A stretch of 9,802 nucleotides of DNA from a bacterium (GCA_021160245.1 JAGHCW010000191.1:1-9802), one strand, 5' to 3'; positions 1 to 7,006 are shown, counted from the first letter of the stretch. Translations and numbers: made by a program. Notes: generated by a model from the sequence alone, not told the origin.

Positions 1-1202
1 CCCCCATACCCCCCACCTAAACTGCAAGTCTTTGATCCATCGAGCGGCGCTGAGACTTCTGGCCAGTAGCCAAAATTGGAGCCCATAAGCACGTCATTTC
101 TATCAACCCCGGCGACCGCAAGCACGCTCGGGTAAGCGCCGGGATATACGGGAAGGAAGACTCCAGAATTGCCAGCGACCGCGAACATCAGAAGGCCGTT
201 GTCCCGGGCGTATTGAAACGCAGCCAGTCCGGTCTTTGAGCAGCGATAGTACCCCCCAAAACTCGCCTGCATCACTCTTGCCCCGTTGTCCGCGGCATAC
301 ACAACATTTCTGGCGCCCATAAACTGCTGCGGCTGATATTCATAGACGGTCGGCATAACCGACGCCTTCCACAAAATGCCGGCTATGCCAATACCGTTGT
401 TGCCTCGCGCCGAATAGACAGAAGTGCAAGCCACGCCATGCCCCGCAAAAGGCAGGAATGGATCGCATATATCTGGCGTGTCTGTGGAGAAGTTCCAGCC
501 GTGAATGTCCCCGGGGAAGCCATTTGTATCGTATTCCGGCCCATTTTTCTCCTCCGGATTATTCCACATCGAGCCCATAAGATCAGGATGATCATCCGTG
601 TAGCCCCCGTCTATCGCACAGATGACAATGTTGGTTGAGCCCGTGGAAATCGCCCACGCCTCGGGGCAGTGCATCTGCCTAAGCGAATTCTGCTCGGGAA
701 ACAGGGGATCATCGGGCACGATGTAATCATCTGTCGAGATGAGGCCATACTCCGGCGGTGGTGGCTGGTAATCCTCGCCATAATCGACTGGTGGCTCAGG
801 CTTGAATGGTTGATATATTGCCTCGGCCCACACAACGCCTGGGGCCTTGCTGAGCCAGTAGGCGGCGTCCAGGGGGTTCTCTGACCGTGGCAGAGTGAAT
901 CTGTATATTAGCGCCAGATCGACGAAATCGCTGCTTCGACTCCCGCCCTTCGAGACACTCCCTCCATGTCCCGCAAACACTCGCTCAACCGGGCCACCAT
1001 CGAGCTGCACGCGCATCGCCTCAAGCTCAGCTAATTTGAATTCCCCATCAATGACCGCGGGCGCGACACCACGATCGCCCTCTGGCAATAGCGCCACCAC
1101 AATATCAGTAGCAATCGTTACAGTAGGCAGCAGACTCAGACAGAGCACCAGAGCCATAAACTCGACTGCACAAAAATCAGCAAGACCTTGACGCATTGGC
1201 AT
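1..1202 (-). CDS. Secreted subtilisin-like (peptidase S8) serine protease, C-terminal part beyond window
   Basis: Four hundred codons are open from ATG at 1202 to the left edge. Residues 1-32 look like a Sec signal peptide: Arg4, then a hydrophobic stretch (about 12-30) ending near TIATD. Residues 33-130 resemble an inhibitor-like propeptide, followed by a Pro-rich linker (134-150). The S8 catalytic domain begins around 160. Asp198 lies in the AIDGG motif before HPDL, His255 in GHGVAC, and the oxyanion-hole Asn345 in AVAGNSG. The Ser motif (GTSMA type) would fall left of the window. The spacing of these blocks, and motifs such as WNNPEE and GNNGIGIAGI, are typical of extracellular S8 proteases. 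Oddities are DGG instead of DTG and HGVA instead of HGTH. Start: GGAG lies 4 nt before the ATG; another in-frame ATG lies at 1196. It is separated from rtcB by about 470 bp with its own promoter candidate. Probably an exported protease; substrate unknown. Confidence 0.9.
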   Translation of the reverse strand, partial: MPMRQGLADFCAVEFMALVLCLSLLPTVTIATDIVVALLPEGDRGVAPAVIDGEFKLAELEAMRVQLDGGPVERVFAGHGGSVSKGGSRSSDFVDLALIYRFTLPRSENPLDAAYWLSKAPGVVWAEAIYQPFKPEPPVDYGEDYQPPPPEYGLISTDDYIVPDDPLFPEQNSLRQMHCPEAWAISTGSTNIVICAIDGGYTDDHPDLMGSMWNNPEEKNGPEYDTNGFPGDIHGWNFSTDTPDICDPFLPFAGHGVACTSVYSARGNNGIGIAGILWKASVMPTVYEYQPQQFMGARNVVYAADNGARVMQASFGGYYRCSKTGLAAFQYARDNGLLMFAVAGNSGVFLPVYPGAYPSVLAVAGVDRNDVLMGSNFGYWPEVSAPLDGSKTCSLGGGYG

Positions 1203-1215
1203 AGTACTCCTTCAT
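1177..1215 (-). other. Possible 12-codon mini-ORF overlapping the protease start
   Basis: ATG at 1215 opens a 12-codon frame (MKEYYANASRSC) that ends at TGA 1177-1179 and overlaps the protease start in a different frame. GGAGTACT lies 8 nt before this ATG. The same octamer recurs 17 nt downstream as the protease ribosome-binding sequence, so each start has its own copy. It could be a leader peptide for translational coupling, or chance. There is no evidence that it is translated. Confidence 0.25.
1203..1210 (-). promoter_or_regulatory. Ribosome-binding site of the S8 protease (duplicated at 1220-1227)
   Basis: On the minus strand AAGGAGTACT runs directly into ATG at 1202, which supports that start. 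GGAGTACT is repeated exactly at 1220-1227, giving two possible ribosome-docking sites 17 nt apart. Confidence 0.6.
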
Positions 1216-1355
1216 TCAAAGTACTCCGTTAATCTAGCTAGTAATCGCTGCAAATTATCCATCCATGGTTGCGACAATGCATACCATCTTCACAGCCGCA
1301 CTCTATTCTTGCCATCCTCAATGCTCTCCACAATCCTCTCCTCGCTCAGAATAGT

Positions 1356-1376
1356 TGGATAAAATAGACTTATCCA
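1356..1376 (-). repeat. Hairpin at the predicted 5' end of the protease mRNA, related to the upstream repeats
   Basis: TGGATAA (1356-1362) and TTATCCA (1370-1376) form a perfect 7-bp stem with a 7-nt loop. Read on the minus strand it contains GTCTATTTTATCCA, which matches GTCTATTTTGATCCA of the element at 1503-1520 except for one missing G. If the predicted start near 1378 is right, the hairpin would lie within the first ~25 nt of the transcript, either as a transcript-stabilising stem or as a DNA operator. Confidence 0.5.
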
Positions 1377-1388
1377 TCCCGATAGTTT

Positions 1389-1404
1389 AGCAGGTTATGT
1401 GCCA
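1389..1404 (-). promoter_or_regulatory. Candidate sigma-54 (-24/-12) promoter for the S8 protease
   Basis: The minus strand reads TGGCACATAACCTGCT. The sigma-54 consensus is TGGCACG-N4-TTGCW, so the invariant GG (1403-1402) and GC (1391-1390) are present with exactly 10 nt between them. Mismatches are A for G at position 7 and C for the first T of TTGC. Transcription would start near 1378, leaving a leader of about 176 nt. A short inverted repeat, TTATG-TGC-CATAA (1395-1407), overlaps the -24 box and could be an independent operator. Identification is from pattern only. Confidence 0.5.
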
Positions 1405-1413
1405 TAATGTGAA

Positions 1414-1427
1414 TTGTCTCACGACAA
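1414..1427. repeat. Inverted repeat TTGTC-N4-GACAA just upstream of the -24 element
   Basis: TTGTC at 1414-1418 and GACAA at 1423-1427 form a perfect 5-bp hyphenated dyad with a 4-nt centre. It is centred about 43 bp upstream of the predicted start site, a plausible spot for a regulator. It is short enough to be chance. Confidence 0.3.
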
Positions 1428-1454
1428 AGGCCTAAGAGCCGCCATTTAGCCGAC

Positions 1455-1471
1455 GGCGCGCAAAGTGCGCC
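1455..1471. repeat. GC-rich hairpin, 7-bp stem with AAA loop
   Basis: GGCGCGC (1455-1461) pairs with GTGCGCC (1465-1471) with one G-U pair and a 3-nt AAA loop. It lies about 200 nt downstream of the rtcB stop. No T-run follows on either strand, so it is not a standard intrinsic terminator. It may stabilise an RNA 3' end or be a protein-binding dyad. Confidence 0.4.
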
Positions 1472-1502
1472 CGGATACTACACCTATGCTTACTCTCGCA
1501 AG

Positions 1503-1520
1503 TGGGTCTATTTTGATCCA
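1503..1520 (+). promoter_or_regulatory. Repeat element A: TGGGTC-N6-GATCCA, possible enhancer/operator
   Basis: TGGGTC (1503-1508), 6-nt spacer TATTTT, GATCCA (1515-1520). With flanking bases it is an 8-bp dyad (1501-1508 with 1515-1522, one G-T pair). It is centred about 133 bp upstream of the predicted sigma-54 start site, within the range usual for enhancer-binding-protein sites. The same asymmetric sequence recurs at 1582-1600 and 1609-1626. Confidence 0.5.
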
Positions 1521-1524
1521 CTCT

Positions 1525-1536
1525 CGAGGCGCCTCG
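1525..1536. repeat. 12-bp perfect palindrome CGAGGCGCCTCG
   Basis: CGAGGC directly abuts its reverse complement GCCTCG. It lies between repeat elements A and B. With no loop it is more likely a DNA-level dyad than an RNA hairpin. Function unknown. Confidence 0.4.
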
Positions 1537-1581
1537 CTTGCCTTTCGCACGCTGATTGCCCTTTAACAGACAATCTGCAGC

Positions 1582-1600
1582 TGGATCAATAATTGACCCA
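1582..1600 (-). promoter_or_regulatory. Repeat element B: TGGGTC-N7-GATCCA
   Basis: On the minus strand: TGGGTC, a 7-nt spacer (AATTATT), then GATCCA. All 12 half-site bases match element A, including the same internal dyad mismatch, and TTGATCCA is shared as an octamer. It is in the opposite orientation to A, so A and B together form a long-range inverted repeat of about 19 bp around a 61-bp centre. Centred about 213 bp upstream of the predicted start site. Confidence 0.5.
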
Positions 1601-1608
1601 CCCCCTTC

Positions 1609-1626
1609 TGGATCAAATCAGAGCCA
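1609..1626 (-). promoter_or_regulatory. Repeat element C: TGGCTC-N6-GATCCA
   Basis: On the minus strand: TGGCTC, spacer TGATTT, GATCCA. It matches element A at 11 of 12 half-site positions with the same spacer length. It lies in the same orientation as element B with centres about 26 bp apart, and ends 47 bp downstream of the rtcB stop codon. Confidence 0.45.
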
Positions 1627-1672
1627 TCTCCTCACTCTCAATCCCAGGGCCCCAGTGCAACCCTCTGCTGGG

Positions 1673-3124
1673 CTATCCCTTTATGACGCCGATCGGTTTA
1701 AGGCGGGCGACTTTCTTGGAGATTCCCGTTTCGTGGACGACGCGGATGACCTCATCGATGTCCTTGTACGCCTCGGGCATTTCTTCCGCTAGGGTCTTGC
1801 GCGAGGCGGAGCGGACGGTGATGCCGCGCTGCTTCAGTTCCTCATCGATGCGTCTCCCTTTGGCGCTTTTGATGGCTTGGTGGCGGCTGAGGACCCTTCC
1901 CGCGCCGTGCGATGTGCTGCCAAAAGTTTCCCTCATCGCCGTCTCGGTTCCGGCGAGAATGTACGAGGCGGTGCCCATGTCGCCGGGGATGATCACCGGT
2001 TGCCCAACGGGTCGATACTCCTTGGGGAGCTCCGGGTGGCCGGGCGGGAATGCCCTTGTCGCGCCTTTGCGGTGAACCACAAGGGTCTCCTTGCGGCCGT
2101 CCATATCGTGTTTCTCGCGCTTCAGAATGTTGTGCGCCACATCGTAGAGGAGGCGGATGCCGTGCTGGGCTGGGCCGATACCGAGAGCGCGCTCCAGCGA
2201 CTCGGTCGCCCAGAAGCCGAGTACCTGCCTGTTGGCCCAGGCATAGTTCGCGGCACAGCTCATCGCCTCGATATACTCGCGACCCTCCTTGGACTCGGTC
2301 GGGGCACAGACCAATTGCCTGTCCGGAATCTCTATGCCGTACGTGGGGAATGCCCTGGCGAGCTTCGCCAGCTGGTCGGTGCATACTTGGTGGCCGAATC
2401 CCCGCGACCCCGAGTGGATCATGATCGTCATCTGTCCCCTAAACAGCCCATACGCCTGTGCCGCCCCGTCATCGAAAATCTCCTCGACGAGCTGGACCTC
2501 CACGAAGTGGTTTCCGGCGCCGAGCGTGCCCACCTGCTCGAAACCCCGCTGGTAGGCCTTGCTGCTGACCATGTCTGGGTTGGCTTCGGTGATGCAGCCA
2601 CTCGACTCGGTGTGATCGAGGTCCGAGGCGTTGCCGTAGCCCTCACTCGTTGCCCACCGCGCTCCCTTTCTCAAGAGATCGGTTAGGCTCCGCTTGTTCA
2701 GCTTGATCTTGCTTCGCATTCCCACCCCACACGGGATGGTCCGCAGCAGCTCGCCCACAAGGTCGGAAAGGTGTGGCTGAACGTCCCGGGCGGTTAGGTT
2801 AGTCGTTAAGAGCCGGACGCCGCAGTTGATGTCGTAGCCGACCCCACCCGGGGTAACGACTCCGTCGCGCTCTCGAGTGGCGATGACGCCACCGATGGGC
2901 AGGCCGTAACCGAAATGAATATCTGGCATAGCGAGTGAGGCTCGGACAATGCCGGGGAGGCAGGCGGCGTTGGCGACCTGCTCCAGGGGGTCGGATGAGC
3001 CCCGGCCCTGAAGTAGCCGCTCGCTGGCGTAAATGAGGCCATCAACTCTCATGCCGCTCTTGTAGGAACGGGGCAGGCGCCATTTGAATCGCCCCGTCTT
3101 CTTGAGGCTGGATTTGGCGATCAT
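1673..3124 (-). CDS. rtcB: RtcB family RNA-splicing ligase (3'-phosphate/5'-hydroxyl RNA ligase)
   Basis: 483 residues, the long RtcB form found in archaea and many bacteria (E. coli RtcB is about 408). RtcB uses Mn2+ and GTP to join RNA 2',3'-cyclic phosphate or 3'-phosphate ends to 5'-OH ends, in tRNA splicing or RNA repair. Visible family motifs: GGVGYDINCGVR (Asp98, Cys101, metal), GAGNHFVEVQ (His206, metal), HSGSRGFGHQ (His237, metal), DVAHN (His331, metal), PGDMGTASY (380-388) and SHGAGR. His406 in the last motif is the expected guanylylated histidine. The full metal and nucleotide set appears intact, so the enzyme should be active. ATG at 3124 is preceded by GGGGAG and lies 11 nt after the pyrK stop, which suggests co-transcription with the pyr genes. 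No RtcA, archease or CARF-type RtcR regulator is adjacent. Confidence 0.96.
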   Translation of the reverse strand: MIAKSSLKKTGRFKWRLPRSYKSGMRVDGLIYASERLLQGRGSSDPLEQVANAACLPGIVRASLAMPDIHFGYGLPIGGVIATRERDGVVTPGGVGYDINCGVRLLTTNLTARDVQPHLSDLVGELLRTIPCGVGMRSKIKLNKRSLTDLLRKGARWATSEGYGNASDLDHTESSGCITEANPDMVSSKAYQRGFEQVGTLGAGNHFVEVQLVEEIFDDGAAQAYGLFRGQMTIMIHSGSRGFGHQVCTDQLAKLARAFPTYGIEIPDRQLVCAPTESKEGREYIEAMSCAANYAWANRQVLGFWATESLERALGIGPAQHGIRLLYDVAHNILKREKHDMDGRKETLVVHRKGATRAFPPGHPELPKEYRPVGQPVIIPGDMGTASYILAGTETAMRETFGSTSHGAGRVLSRHQAIKSAKGRRIDEELKQRGITVRSASRKTLAEEMPEAYKDIDEVIRVVHETGISKKVARLKPIGVIKG

Positions 3125-3135
3125 CTCCGGCTCCC

Positions 3136-4152
3136 CTACATTCTGTATATAACTCTATATCCGTCAAAGACGGGTCCTTCAGTGCAGACCCTTTCATAGT
3201 GGAAAGCGGCTTCGCGAGCGTCGTCAGTTAAGTCCTTTATGCGAGTTGCGCAGCCGAGGCACGTTCCGGCGCCACAAGCCATCTTCTCTTCCAGGACGAC
3301 CAGGAATTGTCTCACCGAGTAATGTCTGGCGGTCTCTTCGAGTGCCTCAAGCATTGGCGCGGGACCGCAAGCGGCTAGCATAGTCTTTTCCGCGTACGCG
3401 GGATTGGCGCGGAACAATCGCTCGACAAGTTCGCAAGCGGTTCCGCAGAATGCCCCCTGGTCTCCTGGATAAATAGATGCGACCATTGACGGGACGAAGA
3501 TGTCGAACATGCGCGAGACTACAAGCCTGAGCGGTTCTGTCCCCTTCGGAATTGCCCAGCGATGATGAGGCACGACTTCGGTAAGTGAGAGTCGAACGGG
3601 GCTTTCTTCTTTGCTATTGACGCCGAGTATGAATAGAGGTGGATGGCCACCTGCAAGCAGCGATTTGCAGAGCAGATTCACGCCGGAGATGCCCACTCCG
3701 CCAGCCACGAGCAGCGTTTTCTTACATTCGAGTGGGTTGAACCCATTGCCTGTGGGTCCGAGAAAACGCAAGCGATCGCCCGGCTCAACTCCGGACAAAG
3801 ACAATGTGCCCCGACCAACCACCTTGAACAGCAGCGTCAGCAAGCCATTTGGGCGACCCGGCGCTTTCACATAATCGAATATGCTCATCGGGCGAAGCAG
3901 CATGGTTCGGTCTTGAGGCACACCCATATCAAATCGGGAGAGGCGAGTTGAGAATTTCGTGGCCCTGGTTTGCTGCGAGTCATAGCTATGGGGCTGAGGT
4001 GATATCAGGATAAACTGCCCGGGCGCCGGGTGGGGGAACTCCATGGGCATATTCAGCGTTAGGCGGCAGAAAGCTCCTCGAATGGTCTTCCGTCGCACGG
4101 AACAGACGCCCGCGAGTTTGGCTTTCTCCGCATTAGCAGACAAGTTTGCCAT
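3136..4152 (-). CDS. pyrK: Dihydroorotate dehydrogenase electron-transfer subunit (FAD, [2Fe-2S])
   Basis: 338 residues of the ferredoxin-reductase-like PyrK family. In class 1B dihydroorotate dehydrogenase this subunit passes electrons from PyrD's FMN through a 2Fe-2S cluster and FAD to NAD+. The sequence shows the FAD motif RPMS (87-90), GRGTLSLSGVEPGDRL (113-128), the nucleotide motif LLVAGGVGISG (147-157), CGPAPML (262-268), and the cluster ligands Cys293, Cys298, Cys301 and Cys323 (C-x4-C-x2-C-x21-C). It is longer than typical PyrK (about 256 in Bacillus subtilis); about 35 extra residues lie at 51-86, before RPMS, and more in the NAD-binding half (about 182-230). The start overlaps the end of pyrC by 20 nt and has only a weak ribosome site, suggesting translational coupling. 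No pyrD is visible. Other flavin reductases (e.g. hydrogenase gamma subunits) share the fold, but the operon favours PyrK. Confidence 0.87.
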   Translation of the reverse strand: MANLSANAEKAKLAGVCSVRRKTIRGAFCRLTLNMPMEFPHPAPGQFILISPQPHSYDSQQTRATKFSTRLSRFDMGVPQDRTMLLRPMSIFDYVKAPGRPNGLLTLLFKVVGRGTLSLSGVEPGDRLRFLGPTGNGFNPLECKKTLLVAGGVGISGVNLLCKSLLAGGHPPLFILGVNSKEESPVRLSLTEVVPHHRWAIPKGTEPLRLVVSRMFDIFVPSMVASIYPGDQGAFCGTACELVERLFRANPAYAEKTMLAACGPAPMLEALEETARHYSVRQFLVVLEEKMACGAGTCLGCATRIKDLTDDAREAAFHYERVCTEGPVFDGYRVIYRM

Positions 4153-5479
4153 CCATCATCTTTATCTTGCCGGCCGTTATCGTCACGACCGGGGCGCCGG
4201 TCAGCGACCAGCCGGCGAAGGGGCAGTTCTTGCCCTTGGAATGGAAATTACTTGGATCAATTGTCACCTCTTTCTGAAGGTCGAGTATCGTAATATCTGC
4301 GATCTCGCCCTCGCGCAGTGTCCCCTTCTGCATGCCGATTGCCCTTGCCGGACCAACGGTCAGTTTCTCAATCAGAATCTCTATCGGGAGTCCCTTTTTA
4401 TGGTGCAATCTGTCGAGGCAGACCGGAACCGCGCTCTCCAGACCCACTATACCAAATGGGGCGGAAATGTAGTCCCGGCTCTTGTCCGTGGATGTATGAG
4501 GCGCGTGGTCAGTCGCGATTGCGTCCAACGTCCCGTCGATTAGGCCCTCAATCAAGGCGTCGATGTCGGCCTGGGTTCTCAACGGCGGATTGACCTTTGT
4601 ATTAGTGTCATATTCCGCCACCGCCTCGTCCGTCAGCGTTAGGTGATGAGGCGCGACCTCGGCGGTAACGTTCAGCCCGGCGGCCTTGGCCTGCCTGACT
4701 AGGTCTAGCGACTTGGCGGTGGAGACGTGGGCGATGTGAACCGGCACTCCGGTGAGTTCGCAGAGCGCGATGTCCCTGAACACCATAATCGTCTCCGCTT
4801 GGGGTGGTATTGGCGGCAGCCCAAGAGTTGTGGAGACTATCCCTTCGTTCATGGCGCCGCCGGCTGCTAGCGTCTTGTCCTCGCTGTGGGATATGACCTT
4901 GACGCCAAAGCTGCTCGAGTACTCAAGCGCCCGTCTCATGACCATCCCGTCCATCACACAGTCGCCGTCGTCAGTTATCGCGACTATGCCAGCTTCGGCC
5001 ATCTCGCCGATACTCGCCAGGGCTTTGCCCTTTCTACCAAGAGTTATCGCGCCTGCGGGAAAAACATGAACGTACCCGTGCTTCTTCGCCTCACTTAAAA
5101 CAAAGAGCGCCTGGGACTGATTGTCGATTGCCGGATTCGTATTGGGCATTGTAACGACGGAGGTGAAGCCCCCGGCCGCTGCGGCCATCATGCCCGTCTC
5201 AATGGTCTCGGCGTCTTCATATCCGGGCTCTCTGAAATGAACGTGAATGTCAACGAATCCCGGGGCCACAATAAGGCCCGTTGCATCTATGACGATGAAC
5301 TCCTTGTTGAGAGTGGATTCGTCAATCGACTCGCCCAGTTTTAGGACGTCTGCGCCCTCTGTGTCGGTCTGGGAATCGGAGAGGCGTTTGATGACTCCGT
5401 TTTCAATTTGGATGTCGCCGACTAGATCGATTCCGTCGCCTGGTGAGATTATTCTGCCGCCTTTAATCACCAATTTCAT
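4133..5479 (-). CDS. pyrC: Dihydroorotase, class I (amidohydrolase superfamily)
   Basis: 448 residues from the chosen start. It cyclises N-carbamoyl-L-aspartate to dihydroorotate, the third step of UMP synthesis. Features: a beta-sandwich N-terminal part; the metal motif [13 protein letters not shown] (His79, His81, substrate Arg83); the MPNTNP motif (111-116); AITDDGDCV (metal-bridging Asp region, 168-175); His198 (ISHSE); His251 (HIAHVS); KVNPPLR (295-301); and the catalytic ATDHAPH motif (Asp324). The C-terminal [11 protein letters not shown] block is also typical. The Asp in place of a carboxylated Lys fits class I enzymes of about 45 kDa, which often pair with PyrB. ATG at 5479 is preferred because AAGGAG lies 6 nt upstream and [10 protein letters not shown] begins the conserved fold; an in-frame ATG at 5497 would add six residues. 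It overlaps pyrB by 17 nt. Confidence 0.96.
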   Translation of the reverse strand: MKLVIKGGRIISPGDGIDLVGDIQIENGVIKRLSDSQTDTEGADVLKLGESIDESTLNKEFIVIDATGLIVAPGFVDIHVHFREPGYEDAETIETGMMAAAAGGFTSVVTMPNTNPAIDNQSQALFVLSEAKKHGYVHVFPAGAITLGRKGKALASIGEMAEAGIVAITDDGDCVMDGMVMRRALEYSSSFGVKVISHSEDKTLAAGGAMNEGIVSTTLGLPPIPPQAETIMVFRDIALCELTGVPVHIAHVSTAKSLDLVRQAKAAGLNVTAEVAPHHLTLTDEAVAEYDTNTKVNPPLRTQADIDALIEGLIDGTLDAIATDHAPHTSTDKSRDYISAPFGIVGLESAVPVCLDRLHHKKGLPIEILIEKLTVGPARAIGMQKGTLREGEIADITILDLQKEVTIDPSNFHSKGKNCPFAGWSLTGAPVVTITAGKIKMMDGKLVC

Positions 5480-6398
5480 ATATGCTCCTTCCGCCAAGCA
5501 ATAGAAGTAACACGGCCATCCGAATCGCCACGCCGTTTTTTACCTGCTCCAATATGACCGAGAGGGGTCCGTCCGCGACTTCCGGGTCTATCTCAACGCC
5601 GCGGTTAATCGGCCCGGGGTGCATGATTATGCAGTCCGGCTTTAGATACTTGAGGTGTTTTGTCTTCAGGCCGAAGTATCGATTATATTCCCTGAGCGAG
5701 GGGAACCGAGGGGCCATATCCCGCTCAGCTTGAATGCGAAGCGCCATTACAACATCGGCCCCTTCGATTGCTTCCTGGACGCTTGAGGTTACATCCACAC
5801 CCATCTTCTGAATATCGAATGGGAGCATCGACCTTGGGCCCATCACTTTCACAAAGGCGCCCATTTTCTTCAGACATAGAATGTTGGACCTGGCAACGCG
5901 GCTTCGAGCTATGTCACCCAGTATGGCAACCTTAAGTCCTTCGATCTCTTTCTTCTTCTCCCGCATCGTCATCAGATCAAGCAAAGCCTGCGTTGGATGC
6001 TCGTGGAAGCCATCACCGGCGTTTATGACGCTAGCTTGCATCAGCTGGGCAAGCTGATGGGGGAAGCCCGCTACGCCGTGCCTTATTACCACTACGCTCG
6101 GCCCCATGGCTGCCAGATTCTTAGCGGTATCTACTAGGGTCTCGCCCTTCGATATGCTGCTTGTGCTCACGGAGAAATTGACCGTGTCAGCGGAAAGCCG
6201 TTTCTGTGCTATCTCAAAAGAGAGCCGCGTTCTGGTACTCGTCTCAAAGAAGAGATTGATCACCGTTCTGCCTCGTAGTGTCGGCACCTTCTTAACGGTT
6301 CGCTCGTTTATCCCCTTCGTCGACTCGGCGAGGTCCAGGATCACTGATATCTCGACCGGGGAGAGACCCGCAATGCCTAAGATGTCCTTTCTCTTCAT
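5463..6398 (-). CDS. pyrB: Aspartate carbamoyltransferase catalytic subunit
   Basis: 311 residues, the usual length. It condenses carbamoyl phosphate with aspartate, the committed step of pyrimidine synthesis. The carbamoyl phosphate site STRTR is at 54-58, Lys84 of the 80s loop is in SKGET, HPTQ is at 134-137, [11 protein letters not shown] (161-171) begins the aspartate domain, and HPGPINRG (260-267) is the typical C-terminal motif. No pyrI regulatory gene is adjacent, so allosteric control of the E. coli type is unlikely. The start codon overlaps the pyrR stop as ATGA and has GAGG about 10 nt upstream. Its end overlaps pyrC, and the pyrC ribosome site lies inside it. Confidence 0.97.
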   Translation of the reverse strand: MKRKDILGIAGLSPVEISVILDLAESTKGINERTVKKVPTLRGRTVINLFFETSTRTRLSFEIAQKRLSADTVNFSVSTSSISKGETLVDTAKNLAAMGPSVVVIRHGVAGFPHQLAQLMQASVINAGDGFHEHPTQALLDLMTMREKKKEIEGLKVAILGDIARSRVARSNILCLKKMGAFVKVMGPRSMLPFDIQKMGVDVTSSVQEAIEGADVVMALRIQAERDMAPRFPSLREYNRYFGLKTKHLKYLKPDCIIMHPGPINRGVEIDPEVADGPLSVILEQVKNGVAIRMAVLLLLLGGRSIYEIGD

Positions 6399-7000
6399 TT
6401 GCTGTCCTCGATCTCTCTAGTGTCTTTGTGATGTGGGCAAAACACGACCTTGTCCTCTCCGTCCATCGTCTTGACCAGGACATTCAGCCATTGCTTCGGT
6501 GTAGTCTTGACGCTGATGCCCAGGAAATCCGCCTGAATCGGCAGCTCTCTTAGACCTCTGTCTATGAACTCCACGAGCCGAATAGATTTCGTTCTGCCGA
6601 GGTCAGCAAAACAAAGGAGCGCGGCGCGCACGGTTCTTCCCGTGAAGAGGACATCATCAACCAAGAACACCGTCTTGCCATCAATGGAGAAATCTATTTT
6701 GCTATCTCGTATCTCCGGCTGAAGACCTATAGCCCCAAAATCGTCCCGATAGAATGTTATGTCCAACGTGCCAACATCCACATAGCGACCGGTCCGCTCC
6801 ATGAAGCCGTTGGCGAGGCGCCGAGCCAAGTGAACGCCTCTTGACCTAATGCCGATGAACGCAACATCGGTTTGGTCTTCTAGCGATGCCAATATCTCCG
6901 AAAGGAGGCGATCAAGCGTTTCCTTGAACTGCTTAGCGTCGGCAATTACTAGTTCATCTTTCTGGCCGGTCAGGTCTATCGTTTGCATATTCCCGCCCAT
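6395..7000 (-). CDS. pyrR: PyrR: pyrimidine operon regulator / uracil phosphoribosyltransferase
   Basis: 201 residues (197 from the internal ATG at 6988). PyrR is a phosphoribosyltransferase-fold protein that in Bacillus binds pyr mRNA in response to UMP/UTP versus PRPP, and can also make UMP from uracil and PRPP. Numbering from Met 6988, GIRSRG is at 46-51, [10 protein letters not shown] at 75-84, the PRPP loop [10 protein letters not shown] at 110-119, and [17 protein letters not shown] at 141-157. All are close to Bacillus PyrR, with a C-terminal tail of about 20 extra residues including CPHH. The gene begins 6 nt after the activator gene stop, so there is no room for a PyrR leader/attenuator. 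Either start is possible; only 6988 has a G-rich stretch (GGGCGGG) close upstream. Neighbouring pyrB and pyrC support the assignment; RNA targets, if any, are not visible here. Confidence 0.93.
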   Translation of the reverse strand: MGGNMQTIDLTGQKDELVIADAKQFKETLDRLLSEILASLEDQTDVAFIGIRSRGVHLARRLANGFMERTGRYVDVGTLDITFYRDDFGAIGLQPEIRDSKIDFSIDGKTVFLVDDVLFTGRTVRAALLCFADLGRTKSIRLVEFIDRGLRELPIQADFLGISVKTTPKQWLNVLVKTMDGEDKVVFCPHHKDTREIEDSK

Positions 7001-7006
7001 TTATGT

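Larger units (their letters stand above)
1203..1672. other. Repeat-rich intergenic regulatory region between rtcB and the protease
   Basis: About 470 bp without a convincing gene. It is relatively AT-rich in its left half and holds many short inverted and direct repeats, listed separately: a -24/-12 promoter candidate, three TGGGTC-N6/7-GATCCA elements, a related hairpin at 1356-1376, a GC hairpin at 1455-1471 and a 12-bp perfect palindrome at 1525-1536. The 10-mer TTATCCATCC also occurs twice, at 1255-1264 and 1370-1379. I see no tRNA, no CRISPR array and no hairpin followed by a T-run. Confidence 0.7.

Noticed and set aside
32-39. Further TTGATCCA octamer, also at 4253-4260 (reverse)
   Set aside because: Both are inside coding sequence (protease and pyrC) and lack the TGGGTC half-site at the right spacing, so they are probably chance copies.
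895-1191. Plus-strand open frame of 98 codons
   Set aside because: It is antisense to the protease N-terminus, where the minus-strand frame has a signal peptide and ribosome site. No family features were seen.
1652-1662. TGCAC near 1655 as an NtrC box
   Set aside because: Only a half-site is present; the paired GGTGCA at 5-nt spacing is missing.
1643-1672. CCCAG...CTGGG inverted repeat directly after the rtcB stop as a terminator
   Set aside because: The stem is only 5 bp with a large interior loop and no T-run follows on the minus strand; not enough to call an intrinsic terminator.
1877-2686. A long open frame (269 codons) on the plus strand
   Set aside because: It lies entirely antisense to rtcB, whose motifs are complete, and its translation shows no recognisable domain. 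It is a shadow of a GC-rich third-position pattern.
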